64,000 nucleotides of DNA, from positions 306,940 through 370,939 of the forward strand of contig NZ_AQXZ01000015.1 of NCBI RefSeq assembly GCF_000380645.1. The letters are read 5' to 3'. The notes beneath the pieces were generated by a model. The model had not been told where the DNA came from. It saw only the letters and a list, made by a program, of their open reading frames with translations, and did no database searches. Below are positions 26,176 through 35,031 of the stretch, in pieces (the stretch's first letter is position 1; each line of letters begins with the position of its first letter). Source of the stretch: Smaragdicoccus niigatensis DSM 44881 = NBRC 103563 (GTDB lineage Bacteria > Actinomycetota > Actinomycetes > Mycobacteriales > Mycobacteriaceae). The position numbers were made by a program, and so were the translations under genes.

Positions 26176-29100
26176 GTGACCAACACCCCGGCCCCGGCCT
26201 CCCCGAGACACTCCAGAGAGCGTGGGATAACCACATTCATGCCCGTCACACCTGAGGTGGCCGAAGCCTCAACGCTCGTCGTGCCGAGCGAACTCCTGCG
26301 GTCCCACTGCGCGCCCGCAGCCCGCACGCTGATCGACATCCTGCACACGACGGCGACCATCTACCCCGACGCACCCGCCCTCGACGACGGTGAACAAACC
26401 CTCACCTACCGCGAGATGATCGAGCACATCGAGGACGGCGTCCGCTGGCTCGACCGCAAGGGCGTGCGCGCCGGCGATCGCGTCGGCATCCGAATGCCGT
26501 CCGGCCAGAACGCGCTCTACCTTTCGATTCTCTGTGTTCTTGCCGCGGGTGGTTCGTACGTTCCGGTCGACGCCGACGACCCCATTGAACGTGCGCAAAT
26601 GATCTTCGAAGAAGCCGAGTGCCGAGCGATCATCACCGCGAAGGGCATCAGCACCTCGCGGCCTCGGCGCTACGGCCGGACCCGTCCGCCCACTCCCGAT
26701 TTCGACGCGTGGGTCATCTTCACGTCCGGCTCGACCGGCCGGCCGAAGGGCGTCGCGGTCACGCACCGCAACGCCGCGGCATTCGTCGACGCCGAAGCTC
26801 GGATGTTCCTTCAGGACGAACCGATCGGCCCGGGCGACCGCGTGCTCGCCGGTCTGTCCGTCGCGTTCGACGCGTCCTGCGAAGAGATGTGGCTGGCCTG
26901 GCGCCACGGCGCGTGCCTCGTGCCGGCACCGCGCGCGCTCGTGCGCAGCGGAACCGACCTGGGGCCGTGGCTTGTCGCGCACTCAGTCACCATCATCTCG
27001 ACCGTGCCGACGCTGGCTGCGCTGTGGCCAGAGGAGGCACTGGATTCCGTTCGACTGCTCATCTTCGGCGGCGAAGCCTGCCCGCCGGAACTCGCGGCGC
27101 GACTGTGCAGCGACGGTCGCGAAGTGTGGAACACCTACGGCCCGACCGAGACGACCGTCGTCGCGTGCGGTACCCGCATGACCGGTGACGGACCGGTGTC
27201 GATCGGCTACCCGCTCGACGGCTGGGACCTCGCGGTTGTCGACGAGACCGGCGCACCCGTTGCGCCGGGCGAACCGGGCGAACTCGTCATCGGCGGCATC
27301 GGCCTGGCCCGCTACATCGACCCCGAGAAGGACGCCGAGAAGTACGCTCCCGCAACGAAACTCGGCTGGACGCGCGCGTATCGCAGTGGCGATATGGTCC
27401 GTCTGACGGACGATGGACTTGCCTTCGTAGGTCGCGTGGACGATCAGGTGAAGATCGGCGGCCGCCGCGTCGAACTCGGCGAGATCGACGCCGCGTTGCG
27501 TTCGCTTCCGGGCGTTCACGCCGCCGCGGCGACCGTTCGCACGACTCCGGCCGGAGCACCTCTGCTCGTCGGGTACCTCGCGGCCGACGAAACTTTCGAC
27601 GTCGAGGCCGCGCGCGGTGCGCTTGCCGCGCTGCTCCCCCAAGCCCTCCTGCCCCGGTTGGTCGTGCTCGACGAACTGCCCGTCCGCACGTCCGGCAAGG
27701 TCGACCGCAACGCCCTGCCGTGGCCACCACCCGGAAGTGACGACGAGTCCTCCGAGCTCACCGGCACGGCCGCGTGGATCGCACACCAGTGGAACGACGT
27801 CCTGGGCACGTCGGGCCTCGGTCTCGACGACGACTTCTTCCGACTCGGCGGCGGTTCCCTCGCGGCCGCGCGGCTCGTCTCCAAGCTGCGCGCGCGGTTC
27901 CCGCAAGTCGCCGTCGCCGACCTGTACGACCATCCTCGCCTCGGGTCACTCACCGAACGGCTCGAGGGCATGCGCCCGACCGCACCGGCCGATCCGCGAA
28001 TCGTTGCCCCGACGCCGAGGCGGGCTCGCGTCGTGCAGGCGCTCGCGCTGCTTCCGCTTCAGACCTTGACCGGCGTGCAGTGGCTCACCTGGCTCGCCGT
28101 GATCAGCGGAGTGGCCCATTTGCCGTGGCTACCGAAGGTCTCCTGGGTGTGGGTTGCGCTGGCGTTCGCCGTGTTCGTCACGCCCATCGGACGCATGATC
28201 ATCGCCGTGCCCGGCAGTCGAATACTGCTTCTCCGGCTCAAACCGGGTGACTACGCACGCGGCGGAAGCGTTCATCTCCGACTGTGGGCGGCGCAGCGAT
28301 TGATCGAAGCCAGCGGTGCGGAGAACCTCTCCGGGGCACCGTGGATGGCCGTGTTCGCGCGTGCTCTGGGCGCGAAGATCGGCCACGGCGTCGACCTCCA
28401 CACCCTGCCGCCGGTGACCGGATTCCTCGAACTCGGCGAAGGCAGCGCGATCGAACCCGAGGTCGATCTGTCGGGTTACTGGCTCGACGGCGACATCCTG
28501 CACGTCGGACGCATCAAGGTCGGATCGGGCTCGGTGATCGGATCGCGTTCAACGCTCCTGCCCGGCACCGAGATCGGGACCGGCGTCGTGGTGGAACCTG
28601 CGTCCGCGGTGCTTGGCGCGATTCCGGACGGACAGCACTGGGCCGGTTCACCAGCGGTGAAGCACGGCAAGACTAAGTCGGTGTCCTGGCCCGGCCACCG
28701 CCCTCCCCTCGCCCGTCGGTGGGTCGTGGCGTTCGGGCTGATGTCGGTGCTGATCTCGGCCCTGCCGATGATCGCACTGGGTGCCGGCCTCGGGGTTCTC
28801 GCAACGGCCATCGGAGACGCCCCTACCCTTCGCGACGCTGTAATCGCACTCGTGCCGTTCACCCCGATCGCGGCGGTCGTCAGCTTCGGCGTGCTCGCGG
28901 TGCTCATCATCATCTGCGTCCGCCTGTTGTCGAACGGAATCACCGCCGGCCATCATCCGGTGCGCAGCCGCGTGGGCTGGCAGATCTGGGCGACCGAACG
29001 AATCATGGATCTGGCACGGACGTACCTGTTTCCGCTGTACTCGAGCCTCTTCACGCCGGTGTGGCTGCGCCTTCTCGGCGCGCGGGTCGGTAAGAACACC

Positions 29101-30099
29101 GAGATCTCGACCGCCCTGGTGATCCCCAAGTTCACGACCATCAGCGACGGCGCATTCCTTGCCGACGACACCATGGTCGCGAGCTACGAACTCGGCGGCG
29201 GCTGGATGTACGTCGGCGAGGCGAAGATCGGAAAGCGCGCATTCCTTGGCAACTCGGGCATTGCTGCGCCCGGTCGCAAAGTCCCGAAGAACGGACTCGT
29301 GGCCGTCCTGTCGAGCGCACCGTCGAAGGCGAAGGCGGGATCGTCGTGGCTCGGCAGCCCGCCGGTTCGCCTGCGCCGCCGGGCCGGTGAGGGGCACGAC
29401 CGGCGTACCTACGCGCCTCCGCTCTGGCTCAAAACCCTCCGCGGCTCCGTCGAAACGCTGCGCATCATCCCGGTGATGATCTCCTTTGCGCTCGGAATCG
29501 CGGTTCTCACGGCACTCGCCTGGCTCGCGACGACGTTCGGGATCGCGGTGGCGGCGCTTCTCAGCGGTGTCGTTCTCGGCGCGGCAGGCCTGTTCGCCGG
29601 AATCGTCACGGTCATCGCGAAGTGGTTGCTCGTGGGTCGCATCAAACCGAGAGAACGCCCACTCTGGAGTGGCTTCGTCTGGCGCAACGAGATCGCTGAC
29701 ACGTTCGTCGAAACCGTTGCGGCCGTGTGGTTTGCGAACGCCGCGACCGGGACGGGCGTGCTCAACACCTGGCTGCGACTGCTCGGCGCACGGATCGGGC
29801 GCGGGGTGTGGTGCGAAAGCTACTGGTTGCCCGAAGCTGATCTCGTGACCCTCGAAGCCGGCGCGAACGTCGATCGCGGATGCGTGGTGCAGACCCACCT
29901 CTTCCACGACCGCATCATGGCGGTCGACTCGGTGACACTGCGTGCCGGTGCCACTCTCGGACCCCACGGCGTGGTGCTGCCGGCATCGGTCATCGAAGCC
30001 GGTGCGACGGTCGGCCCAGCTTCGCTCGTCCTCCGTGGAGACTCCGTTCCGGCGTCGACACGCTGGCAGGGCAACCCGATCGCACCGTGGGGGCCGTGA
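26176..30099 (+). CDS. Pls/PosA-family membrane non-ribosomal peptide synthetase
   Basis: A 1307-residue single-module NRPS of the epsilon-poly-lysine-synthetase type (known enzymes are about 1300 residues). Order: adenylation domain (FTSGSTGRPKG A3 loop, NTYGPTETT, RSGDMVRL, A10 region VRTSGKVDRN), carrier domain (RLGGGSLAAAR, Ser561), then alternating membrane helices and three left-handed beta-helix-like repeats rich in GxxIG hexads that replace normal condensation domains. Pocket residues at FDASCEE begin Asp-Ala-Glu, a pattern associated with basic amino acids such as lysine or ornithine; this is inference. The product would be a homopoly-amino acid or aminoacyl conjugate made at the membrane. 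The start could be the GTG at 26176 or the ATG at 26239. Its stop overlaps the M1 peptidase start (TGATG). Confidence 0.9.
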   Translation: MTNTPAPASPRHSRERGITTFMPVTPEVAEASTLVVPSELLRSHCAPAARTLIDILHTTATIYPDAPALDDGEQTLTYREMIEHIEDGVRWLDRKGVRAGDRVGIRMPSGQNALYLSILCVLAAGGSYVPVDADDPIERAQMIFEEAECRAIITAKGISTSRPRRYGRTRPPTPDFDAWVIFTSGSTGRPKGVAVTHRNAAAFVDAEARMFLQDEPIGPGDRVLAGLSVAFDASCEEMWLAWRHGACLVPAPRALVRSGTDLGPWLVAHSVTIISTVPTLAALWPEEALDSVRLLIFGGEACPPELAARLCSDGREVWNTYGPTETTVVACGTRMTGDGPVSIGYPLDGWDLAVVDETGAPVAPGEPGELVIGGIGLARYIDPEKDAEKYAPATKLGWTRAYRSGDMVRLTDDGLAFVGRVDDQVKIGGRRVELGEIDAALRSLPGVHAAAATVRTTPAGAPLLVGYLAADETFDVEAARGALAALLPQALLPRLVVLDELPVRTSGKVDRNALPWPPPGSDDESSELTGTAAWIAHQWNDVLGTSGLGLDDDFFRLGGGSLAAARLVSKLRARFPQVAVADLYDHPRLGSLTERLEGMRPTAPADPRIVAPTPRRARVVQALALLPLQTLTGVQWLTWLAVISGVAHLPWLPKVSWVWVALAFAVFVTPIGRMIIAVPGSRILLLRLKPGDYARGGSVHLRLWAAQRLIEASGAENLSGAPWMAVFARALGAKIGHGVDLHTLPPVTGFLELGEGSAIEPEVDLSGYWLDGDILHVGRIKVGSGSVIGSRSTLLPGTEIGTGVVVEPASAVLGAIPDGQHWAGSPAVKHGKTKSVSWPGHRPPLARRWVVAFGLMSVLISALPMIALGAGLGVLATAIGDAPTLRDAVIALVPFTPIAAVVSFGVLAVLIIICVRLLSNGITAGHHPVRSRVGWQIWATERIMDLARTYLFPLYSSLFTPVWLRLLGARVGKNTEISTALVIPKFTTISDGAFLADDTMVASYELGGGWMYVGEAKIGKRAFLGNSGIAAPGRKVPKNGLVAVLSSAPSKAKAGSSWLGSPPVRLRRRAGEGHDRRTYAPPLWLKTLRGSVETLRIIPVMISFALGIAVLTALAWLATTFGIAVAALLSGVVLGAAGLFAGIVTVIAKWLLVGRIKPRERPLWSGFVWRNEIADTFVETVAAVWFANAATGTGVLNTWLRLLGARIGRGVWCESYWLPEADLVTLEAGANVDRGCVVQTHLFHDRIMAVDSVTLRAGATLGPHGVVLPASVIEAGATVGPASLVLRGDSVPASTRWQGNPIAPWGP

Positions 30100-31406
30100 T
30101 GTCGTCCGAAGACGCTCCCCTCGACAAGTACCTCCCGCAGAACGGCAACCGCGGCTATCGGGTCTCGCGCTATGACCTGAACATCGAATACAAGATGTCG
30201 TCGAATCGCATCGCGGGCACCGCGCTCATCGAGGGGTACGCGACCGAGTCGCGAGACAAGTTCTCGTTCGATCTCTCGCCGCACCTCACGGTGTCGAAGG
30301 TCATCGTCAACGGCAAGCGGCCAGAGCGCTTCGTGCACCGCGCCGGGAAGCTGCGGATCTCTCTCGGCCACAAACGCAAGACCGGCGACGCCCTGACCGT
30401 GCAAGTCAATTATGCGGGCACCCCCAAGCCGATCAACGGGCCGTGGGGTTCGGTCGGTTGGGATGAGCTGACCGAAGGCGTCATCGTCGCAAGCCAGCCC
30501 AACGGTGCGGCGTCCTGGTTCCCGTGCAACGACCACCCGAGTTCGAAAGCCAAATACCGGATCACGATCACCACGGACAGCCCGTACTACGCGCTCGCGA
30601 ACGGCAAGCTCAAGAGCACGCGGACCAAGGCGAGCCAGCGCACCTGGGTGTACGAACTGAACGAACCGACGTCGAGTTACCTCGCGACGGTCCAGATCGG
30701 CCGTTATGCACGACACCAGATGGACAAGGGTGACGTGCCGATGTACGGCGTCATTCCGCCGCGTCTGCGCAAGATCTTCGACCACGATTTCGCCCGTCAG
30801 CCGAAGATGATGAAGACCTTCACGAAGCTTTTCGGGCCGTTTCCGCTGGACAGCTACACGGTGGTCGTCACCGACGACGAGTTGGAGATCCCCGTCGAGG
30901 CGCAGGGCATCTCCGTGTTCGGCGCGAATCACTGCGACGGCCGGCGCGGCTGGGAACGACTGATCGCGCACGAACTCGCGCATCAGTGGTTCGGCAACAG
31001 CGTCACGTCACGGCAGTGGTCCGACATCTGGCTGCACGAGGGTTTCGCGTGCTACGCCGAGTGGTTGTGGTCGGAGGAGTCGGGAGGCTCGACCGCGGAC
31101 GTTCTCGCCAAGTCGGCGCGCGCATCGCTGGCGCGGCTTCCGCACGACATCGTCCTCGGCGACCCCGGCCCGAAGCACATGTTCGACGACCGGATCTACA
31201 AGCGCGGGGCGATCATGCTCCACGCCTTGCGGCTCGAACTCGGCTCCAAGAAGTTCTTCGAACTCGTCCGCGAATGGACGAAGAAGAATCGACACTCGAC
31301 CGTGACGACGGCCGACTTCAAGCGGCTTGCCGCGAACTATTCGAAGGACTCGCTCAAGGGCTTCTGGGACAAGTGGCTGGATCGTAAGGATCTGCCGAAG
31401 CTCTAG
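30099..31406 (+). CDS. M1-family metallopeptidase, short form
   Basis: A 435-residue gluzincin. HELAH at 291-295 and Glu314 in LHEGFACYAEW give the HExxHx18E zinc site, and EAQGISVFG provides a GxMEN-like substrate loop in altered form (no canonical GAMEN). Length is about half of PepN, lacking the large C-terminal helical domain. No signal peptide is visible. The ATG shares one base with the stop of the Pls-type NRPS, so the two are coupled; pairing suggests it processes or degrades the NRPS product, an inference from context. Confidence 0.9.
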   Translation: MSSEDAPLDKYLPQNGNRGYRVSRYDLNIEYKMSSNRIAGTALIEGYATESRDKFSFDLSPHLTVSKVIVNGKRPERFVHRAGKLRISLGHKRKTGDALTVQVNYAGTPKPINGPWGSVGWDELTEGVIVASQPNGAASWFPCNDHPSSKAKYRITITTDSPYYALANGKLKSTRTKASQRTWVYELNEPTSSYLATVQIGRYARHQMDKGDVPMYGVIPPRLRKIFDHDFARQPKMMKTFTKLFGPFPLDSYTVVVTDDELEIPVEAQGISVFGANHCDGRRGWERLIAHELAHQWFGNSVTSRQWSDIWLHEGFACYAEWLWSEESGGSTADVLAKSARASLARLPHDIVLGDPGPKHMFDDRIYKRGAIMLHALRLELGSKKFFELVREWTKKNRHSTVTTADFKRLAANYSKDSLKGFWDKWLDRKDLPKL

Positions 31407-31410
31407 GGGG

Positions 31411-31466
31411 CTCGGCACCCTCAGGTCCCCAATTCCGCGACGGAAAACCAGCGTGAGGGTGCCGAG
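31411..31466. terminator. Long inverted repeat between convergent genes
   Basis: CTCGGCACCCTCA (31411-31423) and TGAGGGTGCCGAG (31454-31466) are perfectly complementary over 13 bp with a 30-base loop. It starts five bases after the M1 peptidase stop and ends six bases before the MFS stop on the other strand, so it is well placed as a bidirectional terminator. Confidence 0.6.
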
Positions 31467-31472
31467 CTGCCG

Positions 31473-32735
31473 TCACGCCACTTCCACGACGTCCCGATTG
31501 ACCCGGTACCGCACGAACGCCGGGAACGCGAACACCGCGACCACCATTCCGAGGATCACCAGCACGCCTCCGCCAGCCGCCGCGGTGGCTGCTCCGACCA
31601 TTGCTGCCGCCGTCCCGTGCACCGCGTCGCCAAGACGTGGTCCGCCCGCGACGACGACGATGAACACTCCCTGTAGTCGGCCGCGCATTTCGTCGGTGGC
31701 GACCGTCTGCAGCATCGTCGACCGCATGGCCGCGGAGAACATATCGGCAGCACCACCGAGCGCCAGCAGCGCGACCGCCAGCCACAAGAAGGCTCCGTGC
31801 CCGTTCGACAGTGCCACCACCACGCCGAAGCCCGTCATCGCCAGACCCCATACGACGATCGACACAATGACCATGCGGCCTTGGCGTTCGACTCTCGGGA
31901 GCCAGCCGGAGAAGACTCCGCCGATGACGGCACCGATCGCAATGCCCGCGAACAACAGGCCCAATGCCAGGCCGTTGTCTCCGAACGACTCGCTCGCGAT
32001 CTGCGGGAACAACGCGCGCGGCATACCCGCGACCATCGCGATGATGTCGACGACGAACGACGCCAGCAGGATTCGCTGCGTCGTCAGGTAGCGGAATCCG
32101 TCGAGAACCGCGCGCACGCCGGGGCGCTGGACCTCCCCGAGCGGTGGAATCGGCGGCAGCAGAACCGTCGCCCACCAGGTGACAAGGAGGGCGATCGCGT
32201 CGACCAGGTAGAGAGTCTGCAGTCCGACGACCGGGATCATCACGCCCGCCAACAACGGACCTGCGATCGCACCGACGTTCATGACCGTGAAGTTCAGCGA
32301 GTTGGCGGCCGGCAATTGTTCGGCCGGGAGCAGTCGCGGAATTATCGCGCCCCGAGTCGGTTGGTTGACCGCGAAGAATGCCTGCTGCACCGCGAACAGC
32401 GTCAGCAACAACCACACGTTCCCAACGCCGAGCGCAGCCTGCAGCCAGAACAGGATCGAGGTCACCACGAGTCCGGTCGTGGTGACGAGCATCAGCTTTC
32501 GACGGTCGAGCGCGTCCGCGAGTGCACCGCCCCACAAGCCGAAGGCGATGAGCGGCACCAGCCCGAAGATGCCGGCGAGGCCGACATACGCCGAGTTGTG
32601 CGTGATGTTGTAGATCTGGACCGGGACGGCGACGATCGTGAGCTGCGCACCGATCGTCGTGATGACTCCGGCGGACCACAGGCGTCGGTAGTGGTGATTC
32701 TGCAAGGGGGTCAGGTCCGCGAAAACCCTGCTCAC
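31473..32735 (-). CDS. MFS exporter, EntS-like (MFS_3)
   Basis: A 12-helix major facilitator of about 420 residues. Family features: LRRLWSAG-like N-terminus (HHYRRLWSAG), GGALADALDRRKLM between helices 2 and 3, and NQPTRGAIIPRLLP in the middle region, which fits enterobactin-exporter/macrolide-efflux type MFS proteins. The frame is open to a TTG at 32780, but the GTG at 32735 has GGGGGTGA eight bases upstream and is preferred. The transported compound is unknown; its position after the NRPS unit is suggestive only. Confidence 0.85.
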   Translation of the reverse strand: MSRVFADLTPLQNHHYRRLWSAGVITTIGAQLTIVAVPVQIYNITHNSAYVGLAGIFGLVPLIAFGLWGGALADALDRRKLMLVTTTGLVVTSILFWLQAALGVGNVWLLLTLFAVQQAFFAVNQPTRGAIIPRLLPAEQLPAANSLNFTVMNVGAIAGPLLAGVMIPVVGLQTLYLVDAIALLVTWWATVLLPPIPPLGEVQRPGVRAVLDGFRYLTTQRILLASFVVDIIAMVAGMPRALFPQIASESFGDNGLALGLLFAGIAIGAVIGGVFSGWLPRVERQGRMVIVSIVVWGLAMTGFGVVVALSNGHGAFLWLAVALLALGGAADMFSAAMRSTMLQTVATDEMRGRLQGVFIVVVAGGPRLGDAVHGTAAAMVGAATAAAGGGVLVILGMVVAVFAFPAFVRYRVNRDVVEVA

Positions 32736-32804
32736 CGCGTCACCCCCAGCACCCCGTCCGACAATCGTTGACGGGTGCAACCAAACTGGCAGGCCGTATG
32801 TTCC

Positions 32805-33002
32805 CTACGGAACCCAGTAGCGGGCAGCTAGCTGCTCGATCACTGGATCATCGTCCGATGCACCGTCAAGAGCGGCGAGGTCAGCGGCAACTGCGAGGAG
32901 ACGCGGATCGTCGGTCTCGGCTTGACTGACCGGACGGCCGCCATCCTCGGAAATCTGCCGCAGCAGCTTTACCCGTATCCGGGATCTGAGGGAGTCGTCC
33001 AT
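32805..33002 (-). CDS. Small protein of unknown function, 65 residues
   Basis: A short acidic protein, MDDSLRSRIRVKLLRQISED..., ending in EQLAARYWVP. The N-terminal half is charged and helical and the rest is Ala/Asp-rich. I do not recognise the family. It is divergent from the kinase gene at 33051 with under 50 bases between starts, and lies upstream of the MFS gene on the same strand. A small hairpin GTTCC-CTAC-GGAAC at its 3' end overlaps the stop. Codon use looks like its neighbours, so it is probably real. Confidence 0.6.
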   Translation of the reverse strand: MDDSLRSRIRVKLLRQISEDGGRPVSQAETDDPRLLAVAADLAALDGASDDDPVIEQLAARYWVP

Positions 33003-33037
33003 TAACCGACTATGCGCCGAATTCGTTCCGTTGTCAC

Positions 33038-33043
33038 TACTTT
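33038..33043 (+). promoter_or_regulatory. -10 element of a leaderless promoter
   Basis: TACTTT ends seven bases before the GTG at 33051 with no ribosome binding site between. This fixes the kinase start at 33051 in preference to the ATG at 33012. Confidence 0.65.
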
Positions 33044-33050
33044 GGGATTC

Positions 33051-33572
33051 GTGTACATCATTGGCATTGCCGGTCCGCCGGGGTCCGGCAAGTCGACGTT
33101 CGCGCGTCGGCTCGCCGAACTCATCGGCGCTGGTCTAGCGCCGATGGACGGCTTTCATTTCACGAATTCCGAGTTGGCCCGACGGAATCTCGACGGAAGC
33201 AAAGGTGCACCCGAGACCTTCGACAAAGCGGGATATGTGGCGGCCTTGCGCGATCTTCGCGCCGGCATACCGGTCAGCTGGCCGACCTACGATCGGGACG
33301 TTCACGAACCGGTAGCCGGACCGCCGATCACCAGCGACATCGTGGTCACCGAGGGCAATTACCTGTTGCTGTGGCCCGCGGTGAAGCCGCTGCTGGACAC
33401 CTGCTGGTTCCTAGCCGTCCCCGACGACGTCATTCGGGAACGGCTCTTCGCTCGGCACGTTCAGGGTGGAAAGTCCGAGAACGAGGCCAGGCGAAAGGTC
33501 GCCCAGGATCTCGACAACGCGTGCCTCGTCAACGGGACGATCGAGCGCGCTGACCTCGTATTGCGGACCTAG
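33051..33572 (+). CDS. P-loop nucleoside/pantothenate-type kinase family protein
   Basis: A 173-residue kinase with the P-loop GPPGSGKS at 8-15, directly after a first strand VYIIGIAG, the DGFHF motif of uridine kinase/PanK-like enzymes, WPTYDRDVHEP, and the lid region RERLFARHVQGGKS. Relatives are annotated as nucleoside/nucleotide kinases or fructose-transport-associated kinases; the substrate is not known. The in-frame ATG at 33012 would add 13 unconserved residues and conflicts with the leaderless -10. Its stop overlaps the convergent MFS stop by three bases. Confidence 0.82.
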   Translation: MYIIGIAGPPGSGKSTFARRLAELIGAGLAPMDGFHFTNSELARRNLDGSKGAPETFDKAGYVAALRDLRAGIPVSWPTYDRDVHEPVAGPPITSDIVVTEGNYLLLWPAVKPLLDTCWFLAVPDDVIRERLFARHVQGGKSENEARRKVAQDLDNACLVNGTIERADLVLRT

Positions 33573-34951
33573 GCGGCCACGAGCTCTTTCTCCCGCTCGG
33601 GCACCTTGCGGGTGATGAACAGCGCGGCCACACCGGACAGCAAGCCCGCGGTGATGCCGAAGTCGTACGCGTGGTCCGAAGCGGTGAGCGCTTCCGCGAG
33701 CGACGTCGGGGTACCGATGATCGCAATCACGACAGCCGTACCGACGACCGCACCGAACTGCCGGAACGCCGAGTTCACCGCGGTCGCGGAACCGAACTCG
33801 GTGGCCGTGAGGTCACGCACTGAGGCGGCGCCGAGCGTCGGGAAGGCAAGTCCGATACCGATACCGATCAGGATCTGACCCGGCAACCAGGTGCCGAGAT
33901 AGTCCGGCACGGCGTCCGTCGTCCGCAGCACCACGAGGCCGAGCGCGTAAATGATCGCACCAGGCACGATCACGACGCGATGGCCGTACTTGTCGGCGAG
34001 CTTGCCGGCCGGCACCGCGATGAACGTGCTGGCGAGCGGGCCGGGAACCACGGCCAGACCGGCCGTGAGCACCGAGTACTGCCACACCGAGGTCAGGAAC
34101 AGGATGTTGCCCAGGATCATCGAGAAGAAGGCGACGGCAAAGAAGAACGTGCCGATGCTGCCGCGACGGAAGCTCTGCACCTTCAGCAGGGCCGGGTTGA
34201 TCACCGGCTGCGGATGGGTCGCGCAGCGGTAGACGAGGACCGCGAGGAAGATCGCCGCGGCGACGAACGAGCCGATGATGCGCGGGCTTCCCCAGCCCCA
34301 GGTCTCCCCCTCGACGATGCCGAGTGCGAGTGCACCAAGACCACCGGCGGTGGCGACGATGCCGATGAAGTCCGGCAGATGAGTCGACGCGTCCGAGGAC
34401 TCGACCAAGGCACTGCGGCCGAGCAGGTAGATCCCGATTCCGATCGGGATGTTGACCAGGAAGATCCAGCGCCAGTCGGCGACGTCGACGATCAGACCGC
34501 CGAGCGGCGGTCCGGATGCTGCGGCCAGCGCCGAGGCTGCACCCCAGATTCCGACTCCCGCCGAACGCTTCTCGATGGAGAACTCCGGCAACAGGAGGGC
34601 GAGCGAAACCGGTGCAATGACTGCTGCGGCAACACCTTGCAGCACCCGCGCGCCGACCAGGAACTCCCAGCTCGGGGCTATCGCGCACAGCACAGACGTG
34701 ACGATGAACCCGGCGAGCGCAGCGAGGAACACCCGCTTGCGTCCGAGGCGATCGGCGAGTTCACCAGCGGGTACGAGGAACGCCGCGATGACGATGAAGT
34801 AGGCGTCCAGCACCCACGAGAGATCGGATCGCGAGGCATCAGGGAAGTGCTCGGCGATGTTCGGGAAGCTCACATTCACGATCGTGGTGTCGAGGAACGC
34901 GAGGAACGCCGCCGTGCAGATCGCGATGATCGCGCGGGTACGTCGGGACAT
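33569..34951 (-). CDS. MFS drug exporter, DHA2 (EmrB/QacA-like)
   Basis: A 460-residue, 14-helix proton antiporter. Motif D1 appears as AFLDTTIVNVSFPNI, motif A as GELADRLGRKRVF, motif C as PPLGGLI. It probably exports hydrophobic drugs or metabolites. The ATG at 34951 is preceded by GGAG. It is divergent from a MerR-type regulator gene, and the shared 80-bp interval carries two related inverted repeats, so regulation by that protein is likely. Confidence 0.9.
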   Translation of the reverse strand: MSRRTRAIIAICTAAFLAFLDTTIVNVSFPNIAEHFPDASRSDLSWVLDAYFIVIAAFLVPAGELADRLGRKRVFLAALAGFIVTSVLCAIAPSWEFLVGARVLQGVAAAVIAPVSLALLLPEFSIEKRSAGVGIWGAASALAAASGPPLGGLIVDVADWRWIFLVNIPIGIGIYLLGRSALVESSDASTHLPDFIGIVATAGGLGALALGIVEGETWGWGSPRIIGSFVAAAIFLAVLVYRCATHPQPVINPALLKVQSFRRGSIGTFFFAVAFFSMILGNILFLTSVWQYSVLTAGLAVVPGPLASTFIAVPAGKLADKYGHRVVIVPGAIIYALGLVVLRTTDAVPDYLGTWLPGQILIGIGIGLAFPTLGAASVRDLTATEFGSATAVNSAFRQFGAVVGTAVVIAIIGTPTSLAEALTASDHAYDFGITAGLLSGVAALFITRKVPEREKELVAA

Positions 34952-34972
34952 ATTCGTCTCCGGGAGGTGGTA

Positions 34973-35016
34973 TTGGATAGTTTGGATATCTAATACTGGA
35001 TAGTTCGCCTATCTAA
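34973..35016. promoter_or_regulatory. Pair of related inverted repeats in the exporter-MerR interval
   Basis: Two similar units lie 25 bases apart: TTGGATAgtttggaTATCTAA (from 34973) and CTGGATAGttcgcCTATCTAA (ending 35016). Each is an inverted repeat with GATA/TATC arms, and GGATAGTT is repeated directly. They cover the expected promoters of both divergent genes and are a likely operator for the MerR-family protein. Confidence 0.6.
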
Positions 35017-35031
35017 TGTCAAGATGGTGTG

